DNA of 64,000 bases from Thermoplasmatota archaeon (lineage in GTDB: Archaea; Thermoplasmatota; Thermoplasmata; Thermoplasmatales; GCA-001856825): the NCBI GenBank assembly GCA_023379555.1, contig JAMCQR010000054.1, positions 62,001 to 126,000 of the forward strand, written 5' to 3'. Position numbers and translations under genes: made by a program. Below are positions 9,108-17,818 of this stretch, piece by piece (the stretch's first letter is position 1; each line of letters opens with the position of its first letter). The notes below the pieces were generated by a model. The model saw only the letters and a program-made list of their open reading frames with translations. It was not told the origin of the DNA and did not search any database.

Positions 9108-9461
9108 TTACTTGAACCCTTCCCTGAAAAGCTTGTCGTATATGTTTTCCTCTTCCACCTGGCTCTTTTTCAAGATGTTCCTTATCTTATCACCGCTGAT
9201 ATGCCAGTAATGGATTCTCCACGACTTGCCTTTCATAAGTGTAATGTCTTCGCTGCTTGTCGAAAGGATTCCAGTCTCTTCCAATGTGTAAAACACGTCC
9301 CTGTCCTGCTGTGAGAGAACGTTGTCGATGAGTGTGTCCTCATAGCCAAAAAAACTCAATACGTAGTCTGCAAGTTCAACGATTTCCTTTTGGTTCATTC
9401 CGGATGGTTTGAATAAAATTTCTAGGGCTGTTACCAGTTCATCCCTTTTTATTACCGCCAT
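9108..9461 (-). CDS. uncharacterised small acidic protein (possibly DUF6015-like)
   Basis: A soluble 117-residue alpha-helical protein. It contains DYVLSFFGYEDTLIDNVLSQ, then a strand-rich end with SWRIHYWHIS. From memory it resembles a family restricted to Thermoplasmata (DUF6015), but I cannot verify that. The open frame reaches 9536 and would overlap pgi; the ATG at 9461 follows the pgi stop by 28 bp and is the sensible start. It is probably co-transcribed behind the phosphoglucose/phosphomannose isomerase. Confidence 0.6.
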   Translation of the reverse strand: MAVIKRDELVTALEILFKPSGMNQKEIVELADYVLSFFGYEDTLIDNVLSQQDRDVFYTLEETGILSTSSEDITLMKGKSWRIHYWHISGDKIRNILKKSQVEEENIYDKLFREGFK

Positions 9462-9489
9462 CTCAAATTCGAAGGAATAGACTGTGCAT

Positions 9490-10428
9490 CTATTTATTTG
9501 TATCGACGTTACTGAGTTCCGTTTTGAGTCTTTCAATGATTGAAACGTCCCGTGGATCGATGTTTCTCAACTTGGCGAGATAATAGGAAATGTAGTCTCC
9601 CTTATGGATCAATGAGTAAAGTTGCGATATCAGTGAGTACCCTTCTGCGGAAATCTCTCTGAATTTAATTTTGCACAGATCCGAAGTGACCTTGATTCTT
9701 CTTGCTACCTCTTCGCTCGTGAAACTGCTTCTAAGGACCATGAAATAAAATTCATCCTTCCTATAATCATTTTCAAGGGCAACTGTATCATTGTGATTCA
9801 GCTCAGGAAAATAGCTCCAGTATGATATGATTTTTGAGTTCTCGTTGAATTGTGTTTTAATCCTGTAAGCTATGGTGCTGAAAGGCGGAGTCCCATACAC
9901 CACTGGAGTCTTCCTATATTGGCCTATTTCGGCAGCAATTTGCTCAAATTCCCTTCTATCTTCATCCATTCGGGAAAGAACCTCTCTCGTTTCGTTGAAA
10001 TTGGAGACATCGAATCCTGCTCCTACCAGCACTGGATTCAGCAAATATCCGATTGCAGACCTAGGCTGAAGCCCTTTAGGGATTATGACCGCATCCTTTA
10101 CCGTTTCTCCAAGTTTCCCACCTGAAGTAATAGCACTGACGCGAGCACCTCTCTTCATAGCCAAATTTGTCGCTGCCAGAGTTTCTTCAGTGTTGCCGGA
10201 ATAACTCACCCCAATGAACAATGTATCTTCATTGACAAAATCAGGTATGGAATAACTGTCTGTCAATGCCACTGGTTTTTTCGTGTAAATCTCCTGAAAA
10301 ATCTTTCCTGCGATGCCGGATCCTCCCATCCCTGCCATGACTATGTTTCTTACTGATTCCGGAAATTCGATGTCCTCTAGAAAGGTCATCTGTTCTTTCA
10401 GTCCTTTGATTTCTTCTATGTAATCCAT
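9490..10428 (-). CDS. bifunctional phosphoglucose/phosphomannose isomerase
   Basis: A 312-residue SIS-domain enzyme of the archaeal PGI/PMI type, which interconverts glucose-6-P or mannose-6-P with fructose-6-P. Visible motifs are the sugar-phosphate loop MAGMGGSGIAGK, the SYSGNTEETL segment, and PELNHND with the catalytic His region near residue 210. The length matches the family (about 300-320 aa). The ATG at 10428 lies roughly 29 nt after a TATA-like AAATAAAAATAG, so the message is probably leaderless. Role: central sugar-phosphate metabolism and supply of mannose-6-P for glycans. Confidence 0.92.
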   Translation of the reverse strand: MDYIEEIKGLKEQMTFLEDIEFPESVRNIVMAGMGGSGIAGKIFQEIYTKKPVALTDSYSIPDFVNEDTLFIGVSYSGNTEETLAATNLAMKRGARVSAITSGGKLGETVKDAVIIPKGLQPRSAIGYLLNPVLVGAGFDVSNFNETREVLSRMDEDRREFEQIAAEIGQYRKTPVVYGTPPFSTIAYRIKTQFNENSKIISYWSYFPELNHNDTVALENDYRKDEFYFMVLRSSFTSEEVARRIKVTSDLCKIKFREISAEGYSLISQLYSLIHKGDYISYYLAKLRNIDPRDVSIIERLKTELSNVDTNK

Positions 10429-10461
10429 GATAATTAAATCCAGTCATTCTATTTTTATTTA

Positions 10462-11196
10462 TCAGAAGCGTGGTTCAGGTATGTCATAACCATTCTCAAC
10501 CATCATCTTCCAAAGGAATCTAATTGCTTCCCTCTCTTCTTCCTCCATCTGCATAGTTCTCTTATTAACGTACTGAAGAACTATCATTTTCGAGATGTCC
10601 GGTCTTGAGGTCTGCTTTTCCTTGTATATTTCATCCAGCACGAAGGCAAAGTTATGCAGAGAGTATCTAATGGACGAAAGTATGGATTTTTCCACTTTAT
10701 CCTTTATTCCTACGAGGTCGTTCCTCAGCAACCCACTGTAGAGTGGCATAGGCAAGTAGTCTGAACTTTCTCCCCACCTCTCATACAGATCAATCTTCTC
10801 GGTGTTCGGATTGTAGTACTCCAGTATCCGTGCCGGTTCTGTTATCGATGGTTCCCCCTCTCCCACCTCAAATTCCATATCTTTCATCAGCATGGTCCCA
10901 TAGTAATAGCAGATGTGGTCGCCCTTCCTTACGTACACTTTGCTGAAATCCCTGACGGTCTTCACTATAGAGGGACCTGTGAAGTAGGAGAATATTCCTC
11001 CAGTTTCCAGGAATACATACCGGTCTGTTTTTTTTAGGGCAAGTGGTGTTGGAAGAAACATTATGTCTTCCTCGAATTCTTCAAGATCACCTGATACAGA
11101 CTCGCAGTCGAATGGTAACTGAAATAGGTTCCTACCCTCACACATCTCCTTGAGAATGAATTCATATTCAATTATGTCAGGGTAGATTATTTTCAC
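10462..11196 (-). CDS. uncharacterised protein (244 aa)
   Basis: A soluble alpha/beta protein without a confident family. The N-terminal half has alternating short strands and a DIMFLPTPLAL segment reminiscent of the ligand-binding lobes of MqnA/MqnD or other solute-binding folds. The C-terminal half has a long helix with DKVEKSILSSIRYSLHNF and an acidic EEEER stretch. No signal peptide is seen. The ATG at 11196 lies about 26 nt after a TATA-like AGATTTAATTC. It is transcribed divergently from the acyl-CoA dehydrogenase, with about 90 bp between the two starts. Confidence 0.6.
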   Translation of the reverse strand: MKIIYPDIIEYEFILKEMCEGRNLFQLPFDCESVSGDLEEFEEDIMFLPTPLALKKTDRYVFLETGGIFSYFTGPSIVKTVRDFSKVYVRKGDHICYYYGTMLMKDMEFEVGEGEPSITEPARILEYYNPNTEKIDLYERWGESSDYLPMPLYSGLLRNDLVGIKDKVEKSILSSIRYSLHNFAFVLDEIYKEKQTSRPDISKMIVLQYVNKRTMQMEEEEREAIRFLWKMMVENGYDIPEPRF

Positions 11197-11287
11197 ACAA
11201 GTTCAGCATTTACGCGAATTAAATCTTTATTGCGTTTAAAATTCATAAAATTTTTAATAATGTCCCTCATGTCAAATCGGTGCTGTA

Positions 11288-12415
11288 ATGGATTTCACAC
11301 TTCCAGAAGAGACTATAGCTATCAGGGACATGGTCAGGGATTTTTCAAAGAAGGAAATAGAACCGCTTGCGGCCAGGGTGGACAAAGAGGACTTCTTCCC
11401 TCATGAACTGTTCAAGAAGATGGGAAGGCTGGGAATACTTGGGATCACGATTCCTGAGGAATATGGTGGATCTGGTCTTGACTATCTTACTCAGGGAATC
11501 ATCCTGGAGGAGATCAGTTACTATTCAGGTTCGATTGGGCTATCTTATGGTGCTCATAGCAATCTTGTTGCCGATAACATCAACAGGAATGGGAATGATG
11601 GGCAGAAAGAAAAGTATCTCCCTGATTTGATTACAGGAGAAAAGATGGGCTCTCTCTGCCTCACCGAGCCTAGTGGAGGATCGGATGCCCTTGGAAGCAT
11701 GAAGACGACCTACAGGAAGGAGGATGGCCACTATGTGATCAATGGATCCAAAACATTCATCACTAACGCTCCAGTTGCAGATACTTTCTTAGTTTATTCC
11801 AGGAATGGAAATTCCTTTTCAGCATTCTTGGTGGAGAAGGCTGATGGTGTGGAGACACCAAAATGGATTGATAAGATGGGAATGAGGGGTTCTCCAACAG
11901 GGGAAGTATATTTCAACAACGTGAAAATTCCAGGAGACAGGCTGATGAGAACGGAGGGAGATGGCAAAAAAATAATCTATGAGGGGCTGAATGCTGAAAG
12001 GGCAGTCCTTGCATTTGGACCTTTGGGGATTGCGAGGAGAGCACTTGATGAGGCAATTGCATATTCCAACCAGCGTGAACAGTTCGGCACCAAGATAGGA
12101 AATTTCCAGCTGATACAGGAAAAAATTGCATACATGTTTTCAAGGCTGGAGGCATCCAAGCTTCTTGCTTATGAGGCTGCCATAATGACCAAAGACAAGA
12201 TAGCCGACCCGTCATATGCGGCATCCTCCATAATGATTGCATCTGAGACCGCTACCCAGATCGCAAAGGATGCACTCCAGATATTCGGTGGATACGGATA
12301 CACCTCTGATTTCCCGCTGGAAAGACTGGTCAGAGATGCAATACTGTATGAGATTGGTGCCGGTACCACAGAAATCAGGAAGATAATTATCGCCAAAGCG
12401 CTTCTGAAAAGGTGA
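11288..12415 (+). CDS. acyl-CoA dehydrogenase, isovaleryl-CoA dehydrogenase type
   Basis: A complete FAD-dependent acyl-CoA dehydrogenase of 375 aa. FAD/substrate motifs include LCLTEPSGGSDA and FQLIQEKIAYM, followed by QIFGGYGYTSDFPLERLVRDA. The position that is catalytic Glu in medium-chain enzymes (YEGT) is Ala here (YEIGAGT), while GLNAERAVLA supplies a Glu at the site used by isovaleryl-CoA dehydrogenase. This arrangement indicates branched-chain acyl-CoA oxidation, as in leucine breakdown. A GGTG element about 5 nt before the ATG can serve as ribosome-binding site. No ETF gene is nearby. Confidence 0.9.
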   Translation: MDFTLPEETIAIRDMVRDFSKKEIEPLAARVDKEDFFPHELFKKMGRLGILGITIPEEYGGSGLDYLTQGIILEEISYYSGSIGLSYGAHSNLVADNINRNGNDGQKEKYLPDLITGEKMGSLCLTEPSGGSDALGSMKTTYRKEDGHYVINGSKTFITNAPVADTFLVYSRNGNSFSAFLVEKADGVETPKWIDKMGMRGSPTGEVYFNNVKIPGDRLMRTEGDGKKIIYEGLNAERAVLAFGPLGIARRALDEAIAYSNQREQFGTKIGNFQLIQEKIAYMFSRLEASKLLAYEAAIMTKDKIADPSYAASSIMIASETATQIAKDALQIFGGYGYTSDFPLERLVRDAILYEIGAGTTEIRKIIIAKALLKR

Positions 12416-12426
12416 GTAATAAACGT

Positions 12427-12446
12427 GATCTGTGTTTATTCAGATC
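12427..12446 (+). terminator. hairpin after the acyl-CoA dehydrogenase gene
   Basis: GATCTG and CAGATC form a 6-bp stem with an 8-nt loop 12 bp after the stop codon. It may act in termination or in 3'-end stabilisation. No long T-run follows. Confidence 0.3.
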
Positions 12447-12511
12447 TGATCGCCAATGCGCACAGTTTCTTCAGTAAGTTTCTTCCATCCATTAAATTAA
12501 ACAATACAATA

Positions 12512-12730
12512 TTACGGTGAAGGTACCATATACAGGAGAACTGTTGTGGTTACCATAATGGAAAAGAAAAGCAGGTTAATCTTCTCCGACCTGAGAAATT
12601 TGTACAGATCACCTATCGATGAACTCTTCCTGATGGTTGGCTGATAATATTCTCTGTAAAAAATTAGAACTATCGCTAGGAAAGTGACAAAAGTGGCATT
12701 TACGAATATTATGAAAAGCCCTAACCACAT
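12512..12730 (-). CDS. small two-helix membrane protein (72 aa)
   Basis: Two hydrophobic helices (about residues 2-24 and 50-70) flank a basic cytosolic-type loop containing REYYQPTIRKSSS. No known family. An ATATAAG box at about 12755-12764 lies roughly 28 nt upstream of the ATG at 12730, which supports expression from a leaderless transcript. A TTG two codons upstream is an alternative start. Confidence 0.5.
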   Translation of the reverse strand: MWLGLFIIFVNATFVTFLAIVLIFYREYYQPTIRKSSSIGDLYKFLRSEKINLLFFSIMVTTTVLLYMVPSP

Positions 12731-12736
12731 TTCCAA

Positions 12737-13172
12737 TAATTAAGCCAGATTTCCTACTTATATCTTATCTCTAATAAAATTGATCTGATTGAAACGAGGG
12801 TCTGCGAATGGATACGAGGTTGACTATATCTTAGCTCATAATCTCTTGCGCGCTATGATCACCAAAAATTTTGGTCCTAGGCATCCGAAAAGCTCATTGA
12901 GGTTGAAAGTCCTCAAGATTTCCTATATGAAGAAATGACGTATTCGCAATTGTTTCCCATATGGCAAATATCATTCCTGGCTGATTTTTACCATTGACCT
13001 AATCCTGTTATATCCTCCCGAACAACTTTTCGATATTTTGTCACCTTTCCAAATTTTGCAGCTCTTTGAGATCCCTGTATTATTTTGCTGATAAAGACAC
13101 TGCAGATCAAGTCTTCCTAAAAGAAGAACAATAATTTAAGTACGATTAATCAATAATACATGTGGTGATAAA
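12737..13172 (+). other. gene-free interval before superoxide dismutase
   Basis: About 435 bp with promoters for the divergent flanking genes: the ATATAAG box for the small membrane gene, and AATTTAAG with GGTGAT upstream of sod. No supported coding region. A short open frame near 12895-13000 has no start codon and no recognisable motif. Confidence 0.5.
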
Positions 13173-13787
13173 ATGGGAAATTATTCAGCAAAACTTCCCT
13201 CATATAAAAGTTTGAAGGGAATTAGCGAAAGAATGCTTGCAGAACACCTGAAACTTTACAATGGTTACATAAACAAAAGCAATGAAATTGTGGATAAGCT
13301 GGGCTCAGGGACTGTTGATCTTTCAAAAAGTGCCGCAACCTACAGTGAATTCAGGGCACTCAAGCTAGAGCAGACATTCAACGGAAATGGTATGTACCTG
13401 CACCAATACTATTTCGAGAATTTGACCGAGGCCACCTCACACATACCCGATACTGTTGGGGCGGAAATCACGAAAAATTTCGGTGGATTCGATAAATGGA
13501 AGGAAGAGTTCGTTGCCACTGGTATGGCAGGCAGAGGATGGACAGTGTTGGGTCTCAACCTCGAAGATGGAAAATTGTACAATCTGCTTTACGACGCTCA
13601 CAACATAGGTGGATTCGTATCTCTCGTTCCACTGCTCGTACTCGATGTATTCGAGCATGCCTACTTCATAGACTACGGAACAAACAGGAAAGAATATATA
13701 AATGCCTACCTCGGACTCATAAACTGGAATGTAGTGGAGAAGAGATTAGAAAAAGCAAAGAAAATGCATAAGGTCTGGACAGAATAA
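13173..13787 (+). CDS. iron/manganese superoxide dismutase
   Basis: A 204-residue Fe/Mn SOD. Metal ligands are assignable as His25, the His of LHQYYFENL, and Asp and His of DVFEHAYFIDYG. RGWTVL and PLLVLDVFEHAYF are family signatures. Two deviations are visible: the usual H-x4-HH-x2-Y of helix 1 is H-x3-YN-x-Y here, so the common gateway His is missing, and DVWEH is DVFEH. It disproportionates superoxide in the cytosol. The start is supported by GGTGAT just upstream of the ATG, with an AATTTAAG TATA element further up. The gene is monocistronic, with hairpins behind it. Confidence 0.9.
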   Translation: MGNYSAKLPSYKSLKGISERMLAEHLKLYNGYINKSNEIVDKLGSGTVDLSKSAATYSEFRALKLEQTFNGNGMYLHQYYFENLTEATSHIPDTVGAEITKNFGGFDKWKEEFVATGMAGRGWTVLGLNLEDGKLYNLLYDAHNIGGFVSLVPLLVLDVFEHAYFIDYGTNRKEYINAYLGLINWNVVEKRLEKAKKMHKVWTE

Positions 13788-13810
13788 AAAAGAACAGTTT
13801 GCTTTTAAAA

Positions 13811-13846
13811 CCCACTGCTCCTGAGGAGGGGCTATGGAGCAATGGG
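13811..13846 (+). terminator. hairpin downstream of superoxide dismutase
   Basis: An 11-bp inverted repeat with one mismatch (CCCACTGCTCC at 13811-13821 against GGAGCAATGGG at 13836-13846), with a 14-nt loop. It lies between two convergent genes, and probably forms part of a bidirectional 3'-end region. Confidence 0.45.
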
Positions 13847-13848
13847 CT

Positions 13849-13865
13849 ATTGTTTATCAAACAAT
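13849..13865 (+). terminator. second small hairpin in the sod/tldE convergent gap
   Basis: ATTGTTT and AAACAAT form a perfect 7-bp stem with a 3-nt loop directly after the first hairpin. AT-rich sequence follows. Likely a 3'-end element for one or both convergent transcripts. Confidence 0.35.
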
Positions 13866-13910
13866 TGTATATTACTTTAGTCGTACTGGAATATTTAAAT
13901 AAATTAAAAA

Positions 13911-15209
13911 TTATTTACTTTTAGTTATATTGACATCAGACACCTCTACAAAAGGAGATTTGGTAGGGAGCGTTTCATCCCACCATTTGACCTTCCGGGT
14001 CTGTCTGCTGATCCCCTGAATGTTCCTGAAAATGTTCAGCAGGGAATCTGATATCCTGATTCCAGACCAGCTTTCCTTTATCTCCCCGTTCTCAATCCGG
14101 AATATTCCATCTCTTGGGATAGTGGAAAATACGCCTTCCCTGTAATCCTGGAACCTTGTATACCACGTATTCACGATGTAAAGACCGTTCTTAACTGAGG
14201 AGATCATGTCGCTGACGTCCTCAGTTCCTGGTTCAACCAGGACCTGCCACGGGTTAGGTGCTATAATTCCAGCGTTTCCCGTAGATTCCGTACCTGATTT
14301 GGTTGCGGTGGAGTAGTTGTGGAGAAGATTCTTCACAGTACCTCTTTCAATGACGGCTGTTTTCCTGGTACTGGTACCTTCGTCATCCAGCATCCTGGAA
14401 CCAATAGAAGTTTCGTCTGTGGGGTCGTCATATAGTGTGAATTCAGGTACGCCTATCTTCTGGTTCATCCTCCCGGCGAAAAGGGACATACCGGAATCTA
14501 CCTGGAATGCCGAAGCCATCGGTATGGTGTATGAGGCTATTGATGCAAAGCAGAGCGGGTGGAAAATGACGGTATACTTCCCGTCCTTCCCCTCAACTGA
14601 TCTCCCCACCTTCCTGGTGAAATCAAGCAGTTCGCTTCTAGATTCTTCCAAGCCGCTAAGCTCGCTGTCGGAAGCAGTCATGAATGAAACCTGCGCAGGG
14701 AAATTATAATCGTTAAATGCTCTCGCGACCAGTTCTATTCCCTTGACGTTCTCTCTTCCTTCATTGAAGTTTGTTTTGACCTCATTTTCAATTTCCTTTT
14801 TATAGAGTACCCCCCCAACCCTTTTAACGAATGGTCGGACGTCGTCTATGAATTCATTGACGGTCGATTCTGGATTCAATTCCGTTAACTTGACTGTGTT
14901 GGATTTTCTCTTCCTGTAGGTCTGTTTTCTGTCGTTCAGACTGATGAAATCATTGTTCTTCGCTATGTTCCTGAGTGCTGATTCTGCGAAGTTCAGCGTC
15001 CTGTCAAGTTGTTCCTCGTTCCTGAGATCGAAGGCAAATGTCTTCCCATCCTTCGCCAGGAAAATAGAGACACCCTCAGTATTCCAGCTGTTGCTGATAT
15101 CTATCTCATTGTTGGAAAACCTGACCTGTTCCACCCTTGTCCTGACTATCTTGACAGCTGCCTGATCAACGTTCATTGAAACTCTGCTGAATATTTTATC
15201 AATGTCCAT
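13911..15209 (-). CDS. TldE/PmbA-type subunit of the TldD/TldE metalloprotease
   Basis: A 432-residue member of the PmbA/TldE family, without the metal-binding HExxxH of its partner. The C-terminal domain has the typical strand-rich PmbA layout (HNYSTATKSGTESTGNAG, then the WYTRFQDYREGVFS segment). It should form a heterodimeric protease with the adjacent TldD that degrades unfolded or modified peptides. The frame extends to 15299 but would overlap tldD; the ATG at 15209 with GAGGTGAG just upstream, 5 bp after the tldD stop, is the real start. Third gene of the CBS-tldD-tldE operon. Confidence 0.88.
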   Translation of the reverse strand: MDIDKIFSRVSMNVDQAAVKIVRTRVEQVRFSNNEIDISNSWNTEGVSIFLAKDGKTFAFDLRNEEQLDRTLNFAESALRNIAKNNDFISLNDRKQTYRKRKSNTVKLTELNPESTVNEFIDDVRPFVKRVGGVLYKKEIENEVKTNFNEGRENVKGIELVARAFNDYNFPAQVSFMTASDSELSGLEESRSELLDFTRKVGRSVEGKDGKYTVIFHPLCFASIASYTIPMASAFQVDSGMSLFAGRMNQKIGVPEFTLYDDPTDETSIGSRMLDDEGTSTRKTAVIERGTVKNLLHNYSTATKSGTESTGNAGIIAPNPWQVLVEPGTEDVSDMISSVKNGLYIVNTWYTRFQDYREGVFSTIPRDGIFRIENGEIKESWSGIRISDSLLNIFRNIQGISRQTRKVKWWDETLPTKSPFVEVSDVNITKSK

Positions 15210-15214
15210 CCATC

Positions 15215-16597
15215 TCACCTCACGAATATGTTCCTGAGTCTTACGTGCGGTCCACCCATCCAGACGTCCACTCCCTGCATTGGGTCTCCTTTCCCGCATG
15301 TCCCTGCAACAAAATCCAGATCTTTCCCGATTGCGTCCATTGAAGAATAGAATTTTGTAGTGGTGGTCTCTATTACGGGTCTCCTTATCACTTCCTTTAT
15401 CTCCCCATCGACGATGTGATATGCCTCCCTTCCCACGTACTTCTCATTGAATCTTATGTCGTCTATGTTCCATTCAGTGAAACTCCTCATGTATATCCCC
15501 TCCTTCACTTCCTCGACCAATTCTTCCACGGAGTAGTCCCTAGGTTCAATGTAAGTGGTGCTCATCCTCACGAGCGGTTCCTTGTCCCATTCTGAAGACC
15601 TGGACGCCCCGTTGCTTTCCATATTCAGCCTACCCGCGCTTTCCCTATTGCTGAGGAACTCGTTGATCAGTCCCTCCTTATACAGGTAGGTTTTCCTTGC
15701 TTTTACCCCGTCCCTGTCATACCTGTAGTGACCGTAACTATGCTCTACTGTCGGATCATCAACAAGGTTCACTATATCTGATCCAACCCTCCTTCCTCTG
15801 TCTCCTTCCTTTATGAATGACTCACCTGCCTGTGCCATCTCCCTCCCTATTATTCTATCGGACTCAGATGGGTGACCAGCGCTCTCATGCGCAACAATTC
15901 CAGAAACCTCAGGTCCGATGACAAGGTCATAATTTCCTTCCTTCAACTTTGTTGCCTTAACTGCATTTTTCAGCACTTTTGACTCATGTTTCATTACTTC
16001 GTGCAGTCTCCAGTAATCTAAAGCCTCATATCCTCCAGAATAGCCTAGCTGGAAATATCCCTGCTCATAATTTCCGCCCTCCATGTAAGCCATAAAAAAA
16101 GTGAATCCGACCTTTGGAAGGGTGCTCATTATCCTTGTTCCCTCCGAGTTCAAGAGAGTCTCTCTTTCGATGTTGTCACTGAGAGAGAGGAGACGCATAT
16201 TCATTTTCTCCTCCGAAAGCATCGAATCCACTTCCTTCAATCTTTCAGTCTTCTCTTCAAATGAGATATCCTCAATCTTTTTCTTCTGCTCTACCCTCCA
16301 TTCATCCCTGATTTCCTTTGCTCTTGAGAAGCTGTTTCTCCCCTTCTGCGTCGCCCGAGCGGATATTCTGTCGATTTCGTCCTTCACGTCTTCCCATTTA
16401 TTCTTGTTAATCGCGCCGAATGAAATTGAACTGTTTATGACCCTAATTGCCAATCCTCCATCGCTGGAGTACCCCGTGCCAGAAAGTGTGCCATTCTTCA
16501 TCAGAATTGAGTTTTTCTCGGACTTGAAAAACCTGACTTCTGCGAACCTGTTTTTTCTGATGGCATATTCCAGGGCCTTATCGAGGAGGTCTTCCAT
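15215..16597 (-). CDS. tldD: TldD metalloprotease catalytic subunit
   Basis: A 460-residue TldD. The metal-binding motif HESAGH (HExxxH) is in IVAHESAGHPSES near residue 237, and the late Cys ligand is in AGTCGKGDP near the C-terminus, both as in characterised TldD. The protein works with TldE (next gene) as a cytosolic metalloprotease cleaving small unfolded peptides. The start is only 3 bp after the stop of the CBS-domain gene and 5 bp separate it from tldE, so all three are one transcription unit. Confidence 0.92.
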   Translation of the reverse strand: MEDLLDKALEYAIRKNRFAEVRFFKSEKNSILMKNGTLSGTGYSSDGGLAIRVINSSISFGAINKNKWEDVKDEIDRISARATQKGRNSFSRAKEIRDEWRVEQKKKIEDISFEEKTERLKEVDSMLSEEKMNMRLLSLSDNIERETLLNSEGTRIMSTLPKVGFTFFMAYMEGGNYEQGYFQLGYSGGYEALDYWRLHEVMKHESKVLKNAVKATKLKEGNYDLVIGPEVSGIVAHESAGHPSESDRIIGREMAQAGESFIKEGDRGRRVGSDIVNLVDDPTVEHSYGHYRYDRDGVKARKTYLYKEGLINEFLSNRESAGRLNMESNGASRSSEWDKEPLVRMSTTYIEPRDYSVEELVEEVKEGIYMRSFTEWNIDDIRFNEKYVGREAYHIVDGEIKEVIRRPVIETTTTKFYSSMDAIGKDLDFVAGTCGKGDPMQGVDVWMGGPHVRLRNIFVR

Positions 16598-16600
16598 CCC

Positions 16601-17698
16601 TCAATGCATCTCCTTTGATTTCGTAACCATCTTTTCAAATTCTTCCATCAGGTCCCTGACTGCCTTGTACAGACTCCATTCCCATGCCCTGGCATAGAAT
16701 GTCTTGGACTTTGTCACCATCTTCCCCCTGATGGAATACTTGATTTCTCCCGCCTTCTGCTTGTACTGTTCTATGTGGAGGTTAATGAGCACAGGTTTCA
16801 GTTTTTTTATCTTTGCTATATTCTTTGCATACTTCTCAACCAGCTCAAATATCCTGTCGTATATCTGCGGATCTTCGAATTTCACTCCAGAGAGATTCAC
16901 AAGGACACCCTCCTGAGGGTAGCTTCTCACTATCTCATCAAGCAGATCCATATGGCTTATAACGCCGATTGGTTTCGAAGCACCATCAGCTATGGCGCAG
17001 ACACTTGAAAGACCTTTCTTCATAGCATCGACGCACTTTAGAAGCGTGTCTTCAGGTTTTACGACAACAGGAGGTCCCAGTACATCTTTCACCTTGACGG
17101 TCCCGACGTTCCTGAAATATTCTCCCCGATGCATTCTTTCCTTCTCCCTCCAGAGCTGCGTGCTTATGTCACTGATTCTCAATGTGCCTTTGATCTTTCC
17201 CTTCCCATCAACCACAGGGATACTGGATTCCTCAATTTCTCTCATGATCCTGATCGCATTGTCAATTGTGTCAGATTCATCAACCGTAATTGGGTCCCCA
17301 GACATCACATCCTCCGCCCTCTTGTTTGCAAGCTCCTTCATTCCAGAGATAGAGTATACTATGTCAGTTGTCGTTACAATTCCAAGCAACTTATCTTTCT
17401 CCACTACCGGCAGGGCCCTCAGTCCTGTGTCGAGTATGGTTCTGGCGGCCTCCCCGATCTCTGTACCCCTCTCAAGCACCGGAGTTCTCTCGATCACATA
17501 CCTGACCTTCGAATTCCCCGACAGTGAAGATCGCTTCAGCAGTAGATTGAAGTCGATCATGCCTATGTATTTCCCGTCTTCAGCGAGTGGGAGGTGGTGA
17601 ATTTCGTTTTCATTCATCTTGGATATCGCTTTAGAAATTGTTTCATCAGGTCCCACCGTTATAACATTTTTAGTCATTATGTCCTCTACGGTTGCCAT
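16601..17698 (-). CDS. four-CBS-domain protein with ribosome-hibernation-factor-like C-terminus
   Basis: Four CBS motifs are visible: MTKNVITVGPDETISKAI (about 8-60), a second ending LLGIVTTTDIV (about 65-117), DVMSGDPITVDESDTIDNAI (about 128-183) and DVLGPPVVVKPEDTLLKCV (about 203-260). CBS pairs bind adenosine nucleotides. The last ~100 residues form an alternating strand/helix pattern (VLINLHIEQY, then IKYSIRGKMV, FYARAWEWSLYKAVRDLM) that resembles the S30AE/HPF fold of ribosome hibernation factors. An energy-sensing ribosome-binding protein is therefore plausible (inference). The ATG lies about 27 nt after TTTTCTATAATAG. First gene of the operon with tldD and tldE. Confidence 0.8.
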   Translation of the reverse strand: MATVEDIMTKNVITVGPDETISKAISKMNENEIHHLPLAEDGKYIGMIDFNLLLKRSSLSGNSKVRYVIERTPVLERGTEIGEAARTILDTGLRALPVVEKDKLLGIVTTTDIVYSISGMKELANKRAEDVMSGDPITVDESDTIDNAIRIMREIEESSIPVVDGKGKIKGTLRISDISTQLWREKERMHRGEYFRNVGTVKVKDVLGPPVVVKPEDTLLKCVDAMKKGLSSVCAIADGASKPIGVISHMDLLDEIVRSYPQEGVLVNLSGVKFEDPQIYDRIFELVEKYAKNIAKIKKLKPVLINLHIEQYKQKAGEIKYSIRGKMVTKSKTFYARAWEWSLYKAVRDLMEEFEKMVTKSKEMH

Positions 17699-17818
17699 GC
17701 AACTCTTTCATTCAAAACTATTATAGAAAAGTTGGGGTTTATCTCATAATGAGGTGCCAATAGCGATTCTCATATCACCTTGGACAGTCAGTCTTCAATA
17801 AGCGTTCTGATCCAGTGC

